Source: Methylocystaceae bacterium
GTDB lineage: Bacteria > Pseudomonadota > Alphaproteobacteria > Rhodospirillales > Terasakiellaceae
Length of the DNA: 64,000 bases
Direction: 5' to 3'
Assembly: GCA_013373205.1 (NCBI GenBank)
Contig: JABXIG010000011.1
Location: forward strand, 1 to 64,000
In this document: positions 10,080-19,365 of the stretch, piece by piece
Position numbering within the stretch: the stretch's first letter is position 1
Layout: each line of letters starts with the position of its first letter
Program-made: the position numbers and the translations under genes
Notes under the pieces: generated by a model
The model's input: the letters and a program-made list of their open reading frames with translations, nothing else
Database searches by the model: none
Told to the model about the DNA's origin: nothing

Positions 10080-11780
10080 ATGACACAAGCAGCTGAAGCA
10101 GCTCCTGTAGTAGAAGATTTTGAAGCTCTCTTTAACGAAACTTTCGGTGAAGAAGCTCTGTTTGAAGGCCAGGTACTGACTGGTACAATCATCGGTGTAG
10201 AAAACGATTTTGCCATGGTTGACGTCGGTTTGAAATCAGAAGGCCGCATCCCCCTTAAAGAATTCGGTTTTGGCGAAGAAGCGCAAAAACTGTCTGCTGG
10301 TGACACAGTTGACGTTTTCGTTGAACGCTATGAAAACAAAGACGGTACTGTTGTTCTGTCTCGCGAAAAAGCCAAGCGCGAAGAAGCCTGGAAAAACCTC
10401 GAGAAGCAATTCGAAGCTCAAGAGCGTGTTAACGGCGTTATCTTCGGTCGCGTTAAAGGTGGCTTCACAGTTGACCTTAACGGCGCTGTTGCCTTCCTGC
10501 CGGGCTCGCAAGTTGACATCCGTCCGGTTCGTGACGTAACGCCTTTGATGGGCAACGCACAACCGTTCCAAATCCTGAAAATGGACCGTCAACGTGGCAA
10601 CATCGTTGTATCACGTCGCGCTGTTCTTGAAGAAGCACGCGCTGAAGCACGTGGTGATCTGATTAAAGGTCTAGAAGAAGGTCAAATCCTGGATGGTGTT
10701 GTTAAAAACATCACGGATTACGGTGCCTTTATCGACCTTGGCGGCATTGATGGCCTGCTGCACGTTACAGATATTGCATGGCGTCGTATCGCACATCCGT
10801 CTGAAGCCTTGCAAATTGGTGAAACTGTTAAAGTTCAAGTTATCCGCTTCAACTCTGACACACAACGTATCTCTTTGGGCATGAAACAGCTTGAAGCTGA
10901 TCCTTGGGAAGGTGTTGACGGTAAATATCCGGTTGACGGCAAATTCTCTGGTCGTGTTACAAACATCACTGACTACGGTGCATTCGTTGAGCTGGAGCCG
11001 GGTGTTGAAGGTCTGGTTCACGTTTCTGAAATGTCCTGGACGAAGAAAAACGTACACCCGGGCAAAATCGTTTCTACTTCTCAAGAAGTTGAAGTTATGG
11101 TTCTGGATGTGGATCCGGTTAAACGTCGTATTTCTTTGGGCCTCAAGCAATGCTTGGCTAACCCATGGGATGCGTTCCTGGCTGAACACCCACAAAACTC
11201 TGAAGTTGAAGGCGAGATCAAGAACATCACCGAATTCGGTCTGTTTATCGGCCTGAACGGCGAAATCGACGGTATGGTTCACATGTCTGATCTGGCATGG
11301 GAAGGCACACCGGAAGAAGCACTGGCTTCCTTCAACAAAGGTGACGTTGTGAAAGCACGCGTTCTTGACGTTGACGTTGAGAAAGAACGTATTTCTCTCG
11401 GTATCAAACAACTGAGCGAAGATCCGTTTGAATCTTCTGCGGGTGACATCAAGAAAAACCAAGTTGTTACTTGTACAATCACAGCTGTTGAAGAAAACGG
11501 TCTGGAAGTTGAAATCGAAGGTGGCTTGACGGGTTACATCCGTCGCGGCGATCTGGCCCGTGATCGTGGTGACCAACGTACGGATCGTTTCAGCGAAGGT
11601 GACAAAGTTGACGCCAAAGTGACACAGTTCGACAAGAAAAACCGTAAAGTTTCCTTGTCTGTGAAAGCTCTGGAAGTTGAAGAAGAAAAGAAAGCTATGG
11701 CTGAATACGGCTCTTCTGACTCTGGTGCATCTTTGGGCGACATCCTTGGTGCTGCTCTGGCTGAAAAGAAAGACGACTAA
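10080..11780 (+). CDS. rpsA: 30S ribosomal protein S1
   Basis: A 566-residue RNA-binding ribosomal protein that helps recruit mRNA to the 30S subunit. Six S1 domains can be followed by their repeated signatures such as ITDYGAFIDLGGIDGLLHVTD, ITDYGAFVELEPGVEGLVHVS and ITEFGLFIGLNGEIDGMVHMS, each with a following RISLG(M/L/I)KQL. Length matches alphaproteobacterial S1. Codon use is strongly biased, as expected for a highly expressed gene. The ATG at 10080 has a modest AGGA site about 10 bases upstream. A strong terminator follows. Confidence 0.98.
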   Translation: MTQAAEAAPVVEDFEALFNETFGEEALFEGQVLTGTIIGVENDFAMVDVGLKSEGRIPLKEFGFGEEAQKLSAGDTVDVFVERYENKDGTVVLSREKAKREEAWKNLEKQFEAQERVNGVIFGRVKGGFTVDLNGAVAFLPGSQVDIRPVRDVTPLMGNAQPFQILKMDRQRGNIVVSRRAVLEEARAEARGDLIKGLEEGQILDGVVKNITDYGAFIDLGGIDGLLHVTDIAWRRIAHPSEALQIGETVKVQVIRFNSDTQRISLGMKQLEADPWEGVDGKYPVDGKFSGRVTNITDYGAFVELEPGVEGLVHVSEMSWTKKNVHPGKIVSTSQEVEVMVLDVDPVKRRISLGLKQCLANPWDAFLAEHPQNSEVEGEIKNITEFGLFIGLNGEIDGMVHMSDLAWEGTPEEALASFNKGDVVKARVLDVDVEKERISLGIKQLSEDPFESSAGDIKKNQVVTCTITAVEENGLEVEIEGGLTGYIRRGDLARDRGDQRTDRFSEGDKVDAKVTQFDKKNRKVSLSVKALEVEEEKKAMAEYGSSDSGASLGDILGAALAEKKDD

Positions 11781-11812
11781 TTTACGTCTGACTTCTTTTT
11801 AGAAGAATGTGG

Positions 11813-11850
11813 AAAAACCCCTTCCTGTGCTTGCAGGAAGGGGTTTTTCT
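11813..11850 (+). terminator. Strong rho-independent terminator of rpsA
   Basis: A perfect 15-bp stem, AAAAACCCCTTCCTG against CAGGAAGGGGTTTTT, with a 6-base loop and a T-rich end. It lies 33 bases after the rpsA stop. The A/T-flanked stem means it could also terminate minus-strand transcripts. Confidence 0.92.
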
Positions 11851-11872
11851 TTTATATTAAAGAAGTTGTGTC

Positions 11873-11921
11873 CCTGCGAAGGCAGGAAACTTGTTTAGAT
11901 AGATTCCTGCTTTCGCAGGAA
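11873..11921. repeat. REP-like palindrome pair, copy A
   Basis: Two small hairpins about 17 bases apart: CCTGC-GAAG-GCAGG at 11873-11886 and TTCCTGC-TTTC-GCAGGAA at 11904-11921. The same stem design, with GAAA/TTTC or GAAG/CTTC loops, recurs at 36.4 kb and 41.9 kb. It lies in the rpsA-sppA gap after the terminator, so it is not needed for termination. Confidence 0.6.
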
Positions 11922-11935
11922 AACAGAGGTGTTTC

Positions 11936-12856
11936 ATGCCCTTTTCATCCGATCAAATTCTTGAACGTTTACGCCTTAAACGTCGTCTTCGTATCTGGCA
12001 GGCTGTGGGGGTTCTGGCCATTGTCGGTGGGGTGCTGGCGTTAGGTGCGCGCTTTGATGTGCTGAACCAGCAAGACCATATTGCGCGCCTGTGGGTCACA
12101 GGGGTTATTCAGGATGACCCGGAACGCGATGAATTGATTAAAGAATTGGCCGAGGATGATAATGTCAAAGCTGTCCTTTTACGGATCAATTCACCCGGTG
12201 GCACGGTTGTGGGCGGGGAAGCCCTTTATCGCCACCTGCGTGCCCTTGCCGATAAAAAACCCGTCGTTGCGGTGATGGGGGAGGTTGCGGCTTCTGCCGG
12301 ATATATGACAGCGATTGCTGCAGATCATATTGTGGCGCGCGAAGGCACGATCACCGGCTCCATCGGGGTTTTGATGCAGTCGGCTAACATCACGGGATTA
12401 ATGGATAAAATCGGGGTGAAGCCGGTCGTGATTAAAAGTGCGCCTTTAAAAGCAGCGCCGAATCCAATGGAAGAAATGACGCCAGAGGTTCGAAAGGCGA
12501 CCGAGGTCGTGATCATGGATATGTACGATATGTTTGTTGCGATGGTATCGGATCGCCGTAATCTGACGTTGGAAGAAACAAAGGCCCTTGCTGATGGTCG
12601 TATATTTACCGGACGCCAAGCAAAACAGGCAGGTTTGATCGATGAAACGGGGGGGGAAGAGAGCGCTTTGAAGTGGTTGGTCTCGCAAGGCCATATCACC
12701 GAGAAGTTGGAAATTTTTGATGCGCTTTATGGCGAAGAAGAATTCTGGCCCAAGGCCTCAAGTGCTCTTATCTCAAGTTTTTTTGATAAAACGTTGATTT
12801 CAGAAGGGCTTAGACTTGACGGTTTGATCTCTGTCTGGCAACCTAATTTAAAGTAG
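11936..12856 (+). CDS. sppA: Signal peptide peptidase SppA (family S49)
   Basis: A 306-residue membrane-anchored serine protease that degrades cleaved signal peptides. One N-terminal membrane segment (about residues 20-40) follows a basic stretch. The nucleophile is Ser120 in [10 protein letters not shown]. The general base is Lys172 in [12 protein letters not shown], 52 residues later, the same spacing as in short Bacillus-type Spp[16 protein letters not shown] and GSIGVLM are further family motifs. It is placed between rpsA and ihfB, a common alphaproteobacterial order. Confidence 0.93.
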   Translation: MPFSSDQILERLRLKRRLRIWQAVGVLAIVGGVLALGARFDVLNQQDHIARLWVTGVIQDDPERDELIKELAEDDNVKAVLLRINSPGGTVVGGEALYRHLRALADKKPVVAVMGEVAASAGYMTAIAADHIVAREGTITGSIGVLMQSANITGLMDKIGVKPVVIKSAPLKAAPNPMEEMTPEVRKATEVVIMDMYDMFVAMVSDRRNLTLEETKALADGRIFTGRQAKQAGLIDETGGEESALKWLVSQGHITEKLEIFDALYGEEEFWPKASSALISSFFDKTLISEGLRLDGLISVWQPNLK

Positions 12857-12914
12857 CGGCATTTTGTCGGGTCTATCATTACCCCACTTTACAAGAAAGA
12901 AGGAGCAGGTGCCC

Positions 12915-13193
12915 ATGACCAAGTCGGAATTAATCGCACGTTTGGCAGAAGCAAATCCCCACCTTTTCCAACGCGATGTGGAACGTATTGTCTCCACAAT
13001 ATTTGATGAAATTACTCAAGCTTTGGCTGAAGGTGATCGGGTGGAACTTCGTGGTTTTGGTGCCTTCTCGGTAAAAACCCGCGGTTCACGGACAGGTCGT
13101 AACCCGCGTACAGGGGAATCTGTCGATGTGGGTGAAAAAGCCGTCCCTTATTTTAAGACAGGTAAAAAACTGCGTGAACGTCTGAACGGCTGA
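12915..13193 (+). CDS. ihfB: Integration host factor beta subunit
   Basis: A 92-residue DNA-bending protein that pairs with IhfA. It shows [17 protein letters not shown] at the N-terminus, [11 protein letters not shown], and the DNA-arm motif [12 protein letters not shown], followed by [14 protein letters not shown]. The ATG at 12915 has AAGGAGCAGG upstream; the open frame to 12864 is an extension without support. IHF is also the usual DNA-bending partner at sigma-54 promoters such as the one in front of the gene at 26176. Confidence 0.97.
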   Translation: MTKSELIARLAEANPHLFQRDVERIVSTIFDEITQALAEGDRVELRGFGAFSVKTRGSRTGRNPRTGESVDVGEKAVPYFKTGKKLRERLNG

Positions 13194-13220
13194 TCGCGCA
13201 TTTTCTGAAAAGAAAAGGTG

Positions 13221-13270
13221 AAGGTTGAGAACGTGCAGGTTATACTGTCTGCATACTCAACCTTTTTTTG
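13221..13270 (+). terminator. Rho-independent terminator of ihfB
   Basis: A 9-bp stem AAGGTTGAG/CTCAACCTT encloses an inner TGCAG/CTGCA stem and is followed by seven T residues and TGTTTT. It ends the ihfB transcript 27 bases after its stop, so lapA needs its own promoter or read-through. Confidence 0.85.
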
Positions 13271-13296
13271 TTTTGGTTCTTAGGAGCGTTGATTTC

Positions 13297-13644
13297 GTGA
13301 AATTCTTATTTTGGCTGCTCTTTCTTCCTTTTGCCCTTGTGGTTGTGATTTTTGCGGTTTCAAACCGCGGGCCTATTGCTGTTGATTTCTGGCCGCTTCC
13401 TTTTCGTCAGGATGTGCCGCTTTATCTCTTGAGTCTGGGGACGTTGGCATTCGGGTTTTTCTTTGGAGCATTGTTGACTTGGTTACAGGTTGCCAAATGG
13501 CGGGTCATCGCCATGAGTCGCAAAAAAGACACCGATTATGCCGAAGCGGAAATTGAACGGTTGAACACTAAAATCAATGAATTGAATGCCCAAAAAGAAC
13601 CTGCTCAGGAAGTTCTGCCCGCTGTTAAAAATGATGCGGCTTGA
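13297..13644 (+). CDS. LapA domain (DUF1049) membrane protein
   Basis: A 115-residue protein with two membrane helices (about residues 3-24 and 42-65) around FAVSNRGPIAVDFWPLPF, the family signature, and a charged coiled-coil tail (AEIERLNTKINELNAQ). Proteins of this family (YciS/LapA in E. coli) help LapB control lipopolysaccharide synthesis; that role is inferred here from the family. The GTG at 13297 is preceded by TAGGAGC, 10 bases upstream; an earlier in-frame start at 13225 overlaps the ihfB terminator. It sits immediately downstream of ihfB, as in many proteobacteria. Confidence 0.85.
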   Translation: MKFLFWLLFLPFALVVVIFAVSNRGPIAVDFWPLPFRQDVPLYLLSLGTLAFGFFFGALLTWLQVAKWRVIAMSRKKDTDYAEAEIERLNTKINELNAQKEPAQEVLPAVKNDAA

Positions 13645-13653
13645 TCCGTTTCT

Positions 13654-14076
13654 ATGATTAATAAAGACGAAAATACCATCGCCATTTTAATTCATGACCT
13701 TGCGCGACAGTTGCGTGTGATGATTGATGCCAAGGTGGAACCTTATAGCCTGACGCGACTGAAATGGCAGACCCTTGGCATTCTGGATCGAAAAGACGGT
13801 ATTTCGCAAGCTGAATTGGCTGAACGACTGGATCTGGACCGTTCTGCAGTAGGGCGGCTGTTGGAACGCATGGAAAAGCGTGGTTTCATTCGACGTTTGC
13901 GTGATAAAGAAGATCGACGGATTGTGCGTGTCTATATCGAAGACAATGTCAGACCCCTGCTGGACGACCTTGAAAAAATTTCTGATGAGGTCCGCGATCA
14001 GGCTTTGAAAAACCTCAGCGATGAGGAAGAAAAGCAATTGGTTGGCTTGCTGTTGAAAATTAAATCCAGTTTGTGA
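13654..14076 (+). CDS. MarR family transcriptional regulator
   Basis: A 140-residue winged-helix regulator. The helix-turn-helix is ISQAELAERLDLDRSAVGRLLERMEKRGFIRR (quoted in parts: ISQAELAERL, LDRSAVGRLLERM, RGFIRRL), followed by the wing DKEDRRIVRVYI typical of MarR. It starts 9 bases after the LapA gene and so is probably co-transcribed. The next gene, a SulP transporter, is 205 bases downstream and could be a target; that is inference. The ligand cannot be predicted. Confidence 0.9.
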   Translation: MINKDENTIAILIHDLARQLRVMIDAKVEPYSLTRLKWQTLGILDRKDGISQAELAERLDLDRSAVGRLLERMEKRGFIRRLRDKEDRRIVRVYIEDNVRPLLDDLEKISDEVRDQALKNLSDEEEKQLVGLLLKIKSSL

Positions 14077-14281
14077 TTTAAAGTTGGCTTTTTCCTTAAG
14101 GAAAATAGTTGCTTGATCAATGATTGTTATGGCATCTTTAAAAGGCATTGGTTCAATGCGATGATCGACATAACCCCTTTCAAATGATCATGGTAATTTA
14201 TCGGTCATAGACCGTTTGTGCTTCGATCCCCCTTGAAGACGGGCGGTTTTTTTTAGGGCTGTTTTTCGAAAGAAAAATTAT

Positions 14282-15889
14282 ATGGGGCTTTTTCGGAATC
14301 TTAAAGGTGACATTTATGGCGGCGTGACAGCAGCCGTTGTCGCCTTGCCACTTGCGTTGGCTTTTGGGGTTGCCTCCGGGGCGGGTCCGCTTGCTGGGTT
14401 ATGGGGCGCCATACTCGTTGGTTTTTTTGCCTCGGCCTTTGGCGGTACATCCAGTCAGGTATCCGGCCCCACCGGTCCGATGACCGTGGTGATGACCGCA
14501 GTTCTAATGCAATATAGCGACCAGCCATTGATCGCATTTAGCGTTGTTGTGATGGGGGGCGCTTTACAGATTGTCTTTGGGTTATTGCGGCTGGGGAGTT
14601 TGATCTCACTAGTGCCCTATACGGTGATTTCCGGCTTCATGTCCGGTATTGGCTGTATCATCATCTTGTTGCAATTATCTGCCCTTGTTGGACTGGGTGG
14701 GGTGGAAGGCGGCACAGTTGGTGTCCTTATGGCCTTGCCCGATATTGTCAAAAATGCGCAACTGGATGCGAGTTTAGCTGGGTTTTTGTCTTTGGCTTTG
14801 ATGATCTTTTGGCCAGCAAAACTCAGTAAAATCCTGCCCGCGCCCCTGTTGGCTTTGATTATTGGTACAGGGGCGGTGTTCTTTTTCTGGCAAGATGCTC
14901 CGGTGATCGGAACCATCCCGACAGGCTTCCCGGACTTTCATTTGCCGGAGATCTCCTATGTTCTCCTTAAAGATATGTTGGGGTCAGCCCTGATCCTTGC
15001 TTTGTTGGGTGCGATCGATAGTTTGTTGACGTCATTGATTGCAGACAGCATGTCCAGCACGGCACATCATTCCAATAAAGAACTGATCGGTCAGGGCATC
15101 GGCAATATGGTCGCTGGTGTATTTGGTGCCATACCGGGGGCCGGTGCGACCATGCGCACGGTGATTAATATTCGTGCAGGTGGGGTGACACGTCTATCTG
15201 GCATGATCCATTCCCTTGTCTTATTAGGCATTGTATTGGGGTTCGGCAGTTTGGCTGAAAAAATCCCTCATGCTGTTCTTGCCGGTATTTTGCTAAAGGT
15301 CGGATGGGACATCATTGATTGGGATTATTTAAAACTGATCCGCCGCGCACCCAAAAAAGGTGTGATCCATATGTTTCTGGTCCTGATCCTGACGGTTTTT
15401 GTCGATTTGATCATTGCGGTCGGAACCGGGCTTGTCGTGGCAAGTCTCAGTTTTGTTAAACACATGTCGGATCTGCAGGTAAAAGGTGTTCGCACATTAG
15501 AGAGTGCAAATGGCAGATTTAGCGATGAAGAAGCGGATGCCTGGCGACAGTTGTCTCCTGTACTGGTCCTGTACCACCTTGAAGGCCCCATGAGTTTTGG
15601 GGCCGCGAAAGGGATTTTTAATCGTTTGATCGATTATGGGGAAGCCGAAATGGTCTTGTTTGATTTTTCCGGCGTGACCTATGTGGATACCACGGCCTGT
15701 TTGACATTTCGTGACACCTTGCTGGCGGCTAAAGACAGAGGTAAGCGGGTTTACGTGTGTGGTGTTGAAGATCCCGTTCAAAAGGCTTTTGCAGGTTTGA
15801 AAGTTTTGAATACAGTTTCTGAGCATGATATTTTTATAAATCGTCAGCAAGCCTTGCAACATTTACAAGGTAATTCTATACCTGTTTGA
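14282..15889 (+). CDS. SulP family anion permease with STAS domain
   Basis: A 535-residue inner-membrane transporter. Residues about 1-395 hold 10-12 hydrophobic helices with the SulP motifs DIYGGVTAAVVALPLALAFG at the N-terminus and SGPTGPMTVVMTAVL. The cytoplasmic STAS domain (about 415-525) includes VLFDFSGVTYVDTTAC. Family members carry sulfate, bicarbonate, or other anions. Because this bacterium appears marine, bicarbonate or sulfate are equally possible. ATG at 14282; the ribosome site is weak. Confidence 0.92.
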   Translation: MGLFRNLKGDIYGGVTAAVVALPLALAFGVASGAGPLAGLWGAILVGFFASAFGGTSSQVSGPTGPMTVVMTAVLMQYSDQPLIAFSVVVMGGALQIVFGLLRLGSLISLVPYTVISGFMSGIGCIIILLQLSALVGLGGVEGGTVGVLMALPDIVKNAQLDASLAGFLSLALMIFWPAKLSKILPAPLLALIIGTGAVFFFWQDAPVIGTIPTGFPDFHLPEISYVLLKDMLGSALILALLGAIDSLLTSLIADSMSSTAHHSNKELIGQGIGNMVAGVFGAIPGAGATMRTVINIRAGGVTRLSGMIHSLVLLGIVLGFGSLAEKIPHAVLAGILLKVGWDIIDWDYLKLIRRAPKKGVIHMFLVLILTVFVDLIIAVGTGLVVASLSFVKHMSDLQVKGVRTLESANGRFSDEEADAWRQLSPVLVLYHLEGPMSFGAAKGIFNRLIDYGEAEMVLFDFSGVTYVDTTACLTFRDTLLAAKDRGKRVYVCGVEDPVQKAFAGLKVLNTVSEHDIFINRQQALQHLQGNSIPV

Positions 15890-15948
15890 GGTGGTGTTTT
15901 GATTCAGAAAATGCTAATATAATAAATCAAACAATAAATAGATAAATC

Positions 15949-18894
15949 ATGTCAGATGAAAAAGAAGATAAGGCGCGCGGTGCGAGTTCTCAGATCGTTC
16001 TGGAGGCTTTGTTTGACTGTATCCCGGATTTAATTTTCGCCAAGGGTGATGATGGGGTCTATACCCATTGTAATGACGCGTTCAGCCGTTTTGTCGGACG
16101 ATCCAAGGAAGATATCATCGGGTATACAGACTATGATCTCTTCCCTAAAAGGGTCGCTGATTTATTCAGGAAGCATGACCAGGAAATGCTCACACAGGGG
16201 AGTGCACGCCACAATGACGAATGGGTGACATATCCTGATGGCAAAAAAGTCTTGCTGGATACGCTCAAAACCCCTTTTCATGTGTTGGATAATCAGGCGA
16301 ATGCGATTTTGGGGATTAGTCGTGACATCACGGATTATAACAAAGTCAAAACCGACCTTGACCTGAGTTCTGAACGTTTCAAAGCGGCATTAGAAAGTAC
16401 CCTTGATGGATTTTGGCTGGTGGACCGTCAGGGAAAAATTGTTATGGTCAATGAGGCTTATTGCCGGATGTCCGGTTATGAGGCCAAAGAGTTTGAACAG
16501 CTGGGTGTTTCTGATCTTGATGTGCATGAAACGGAAAGTCAGAGAAAAATACATATGTTAAAGCTGCTTGAAACCGGCAGTGAATTGTTTGAAACAAAAC
16601 ACAGGCGCAAAGATGGTTCCGTCTGGCATGTGGAGGTTTCCATCAGTTATTCGGATGTGGAAGGCGGGTGTTTCTTCATTTTTCTGCGTGATATTTCAGA
16701 ACGTAAAAATAAAGAACGTATTCTGGAATTACGTCAAAAAATGTCCGAACTGGTTTTTCATACCGAGCCCATGACATTATTGCGCACCGCCTTGGATGTC
16801 GCAGAAGAAGTCACGGCAAGCGAGATTGGTTTTTTTCATTTTGTTGAAGAAGATGAAGAAACCGTGTCCCTGCAAACATGGTCAACACGGACTTTGAAGG
16901 AAATGTGTTTTGCCAAGGGGGATGGCTTGCATTACCCGGTGAGTGCGGCCGGAGTATGGGTCGATTGTATCCGTGAGCGTAAACCCATTATTCACAATGA
17001 TTATCCGTCATTACCCCATAAAAAAGGCATGCGGGATGGCCATCCGCCGTTGCAACGCGAATTGACCGTGCCAATTTTTCGCAATGGCAAGATCGTGGCT
17101 GTTGTCGGATTAGGTAATAAAAAAACCGACTATGATGATAATGATCTGGCGTTGGTGTCCGAGATTGCGGACATGGCTTTTGAATATTCAGAACGTAAAA
17201 AAGCCGAAGAACAAATTCAGTTCATGGCCTATAACGATGTGCTGACCGGATTGCCTAATCGTCAACTGTTGGCCGATCGCCTTCATCAGGCTATTTCCTT
17301 AAGTAAACGCAGTAAGCAGATTATTGCCGTTTGTTTTCTGGATCTGGATGGGTTTAAAGCTATCAATGACCGTTTTGGTCATGAAATCGGGGACCGTCTG
17401 CTGCAAGAACTGGCAAAAAGACTGCAGGCAGAATTGCGAGAAGGTGACACACTTGCCCGTTTAGGCGGGGATGAATTTTCTTTGGTGCTTTGCGGGCTAA
17501 ATATGATTGATGATGGCGAAGAAGTGGTCAACCGTATTTTAAATAGCGTCAAGCAGCCGTTTAATATTGATGGACATCGCTTGCATGTATCGGCAAGTAT
17601 CGGGATCACTTATTCGCCCCATGATCCTGGGGATGGGGATGCCTTGCTGCGCCATGCGGATCAGGCCATGTATAAAGCCAAAGAAGCAGGAAAAAACCGC
17701 TTCCAGCTTTATACTCCGATTGAAGAACATAAAATTTCTCAACGCTTAAAAGCGCTTGGGGAATTTAAATATGCACTCAGCGAAAATCAGTTGCGCCTGC
17801 ATTATCAACCACGCATCTCCTTGGATACAGGGGCATTGACTGGTGTTGAGGCGCTTGTGCGCTGGCAACATCCGGAAAAAGGGCTTTTGCAGCCGGTGCA
17901 GTTCTTACCCTTGCTGGCAAATACGGCTTACGAGATTGAGCTGGATGAATGGGTAATCATTGCGACGTTAAATGAACATATGAAATGGCGTAAATTGGAT
18001 TTATACATTCCGGTTAGTATCAATATAACGCCACGTCATATTCAGCAAAAATCCTTTCCCGTGTTTTTGAAAGAACTGCTGAAAGAGTACCCAAAAGATA
18101 TCACCAAATATATAGAATTTGAGGTTCTGGAAACAGCGGCGATCCGTGATACCACGGCGGTATCCGAGATTATGCGGGAATGCGTGCAGATGGGCATTAC
18201 CTTCTCTTTGGATGATTTTGGGACTGGATATTCTTCTCTGATCTATTTCCATCAGCTACCGGTAAAGGTTTTAAAAATTGATCAGCATTTTGTGCGTGAC
18301 ATGTTGATCGATCCCGCAGACCATCGCATTGTCGAAGGTGTCTTGAAGTTGGCAGAAACCCTGAACTGTCCCGTGGTGGCAGAAGGGGTTGAAACCAAAG
18401 AACTGGGGCTGATGCTGCATCAGTTAGGCTGCCAATATGCCCAAGGCTATGGCATTGCCAAGCCTATGCCAACTGATCAGCTGGTTAACTGGATCATTCA
18501 GCGTGGCACAGATGAGTTCTGGTACAACCTGTCTGAAAAAAAATATGATTTTAGTTCAGCGTATGACCTGAATGTCGTTCTTTTTAGTCATCGTAGTTGG
18601 CTGGAAGGGGTTCTGGATCATGTTGCCAGTCACTATGAAAGTCCGTGTCCGCCTTTGGGTCATGCAAGTTGCCATTTTTCGAAATGGTATCACGGTCCGG
18701 GCCGAGACCTTTATGGTCACCTAGAGCATTACCCATTCATTCTGGCTAAACATGACCTGATGCATGAACTGGGAGAACGCTATGTCATGTTATCAAAGAC
18801 GGGACGACAGGATGAAGCAAAAAAACTGTATGATGACCTACAGAAAACAGCAGCCGATGTTTTTGAGATGTTGAAAAAGCTAAAGGCTGATTGA
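15949..18894 (+). CDS. PAS-PAS-GAF-GGDEF-EAL-CZB c-di-GMP turnover protein
   Basis: A 981-residue cytoplasmic sensor with no membrane helix. In order: PAS (about 18-130), PAS (about 140-255), GAF (about 275-420), diguanylate cyclase with intact GGDEF at about 506 and an inhibitory RxxD site (REGD) five residues before it, phosphodiesterase with EAL at about 634 and DDFGTGYSSL and VAEGVET, and a C-terminal chemoreceptor zinc-binding (CZB) domain (about 880-978) with HRSWLEGVL, CHFSKWY and HDLMHE. Both enzymatic centres look active. The CZB domain suggests zinc control; its position after EAL is uncommon. It is the first gene of the signalling cluster that runs to 23 kb. Confidence 0.93.
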   Translation: MSDEKEDKARGASSQIVLEALFDCIPDLIFAKGDDGVYTHCNDAFSRFVGRSKEDIIGYTDYDLFPKRVADLFRKHDQEMLTQGSARHNDEWVTYPDGKKVLLDTLKTPFHVLDNQANAILGISRDITDYNKVKTDLDLSSERFKAALESTLDGFWLVDRQGKIVMVNEAYCRMSGYEAKEFEQLGVSDLDVHETESQRKIHMLKLLETGSELFETKHRRKDGSVWHVEVSISYSDVEGGCFFIFLRDISERKNKERILELRQKMSELVFHTEPMTLLRTALDVAEEVTASEIGFFHFVEEDEETVSLQTWSTRTLKEMCFAKGDGLHYPVSAAGVWVDCIRERKPIIHNDYPSLPHKKGMRDGHPPLQRELTVPIFRNGKIVAVVGLGNKKTDYDDNDLALVSEIADMAFEYSERKKAEEQIQFMAYNDVLTGLPNRQLLADRLHQAISLSKRSKQIIAVCFLDLDGFKAINDRFGHEIGDRLLQELAKRLQAELREGDTLARLGGDEFSLVLCGLNMIDDGEEVVNRILNSVKQPFNIDGHRLHVSASIGITYSPHDPGDGDALLRHADQAMYKAKEAGKNRFQLYTPIEEHKISQRLKALGEFKYALSENQLRLHYQPRISLDTGALTGVEALVRWQHPEKGLLQPVQFLPLLANTAYEIELDEWVIIATLNEHMKWRKLDLYIPVSINITPRHIQQKSFPVFLKELLKEYPKDITKYIEFEVLETAAIRDTTAVSEIMRECVQMGITFSLDDFGTGYSSLIYFHQLPVKVLKIDQHFVRDMLIDPADHRIVEGVLKLAETLNCPVVAEGVETKELGLMLHQLGCQYAQGYGIAKPMPTDQLVNWIIQRGTDEFWYNLSEKKYDFSSAYDLNVVLFSHRSWLEGVLDHVASHYESPCPPLGHASCHFSKWYHGPGRDLYGHLEHYPFILAKHDLMHELGERYVMLSKTGRQDEAKKLYDDLQKTAADVFEMLKKLKAD

Positions 18895-18975
18895 AGACAT
18901 TTTTCTGGAATGATATTCTTTTGCAAACAATTGAGCTGCTTTACATAAAGTGGAATATAAGAATATGAGGTGCAG

Positions 18976-19281
18976 ATGAAATATATAGTTCTGATGGTTT
19001 ATCTTCTTGTTGGCACGAGTGCACAGGCACAAACCGAAGACAGTTATCGTCAGTCCCGTGAAGGTACTCACACAAGCGATCAGGAAATTGCTAAAAGGGT
19101 GGGGACAAAGGTAGCCGAAAAAATGGAAGGCTCAGCTGCACAGGTGACGGTCAGGGTAAAAGACGGTCATGTGATCTTTGAAGGCACGGTTGAGACAGGG
19201 TCCCAGCTTTATGTCATTCGCAGTATAGCACAGAAGCTGGAAGGCATTAAAAGCTTCGAAAATAACGTCGAAGTAAAGTAG
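18976..19281 (+). CDS. Periplasmic BON-domain protein
   Basis: A 101-residue protein with a signal peptide (MKYIVLMVYLLVGTSAQAQ) and one BON domain: DQEIAKRVGTKVAEKM, VTVRVKDGHVIFEGTVET and IKSFENNVEVK. BON domains bind phospholipid or other envelope components, as in OsmY. The start is the ATG at 18976 with GAGG 5 bases upstream; a GTG two codons earlier is possible. It lies between the c-di-GMP enzyme and the PP2C response regulator, on the same strand. Confidence 0.85.
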   Translation: MKYIVLMVYLLVGTSAQAQTEDSYRQSREGTHTSDQEIAKRVGTKVAEKMEGSAAQVTVRVKDGHVIFEGTVETGSQLYVIRSIAQKLEGIKSFENNVEVK

Positions 19282-19365
19282 GAAATCTACAATTTCAATT
19301 GCCCGGATTGGGCGGCCTGCTGTATCCTGAGCATACGTGCCACTGCACATTTGGGGGAATGACGC

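Noticed and set aside
10671-11576. A 301-codon antisense frame in rpsA
   Set aside because: Asn/Phe-rich translation expected from the strong codon bias of rpsA on the other strand.
14220-14270. Possible terminator before the SulP gene (GGGCGG followed by T-run)
   Set aside because: No stable complementary stem could be found upstream of the T-run.
19010-19030. TTGGCACG resembling a sigma-54 -24 element
   Set aside because: The -12 TTGC is absent at the right spacing and the site is inside the BON gene's signal-peptide codons.
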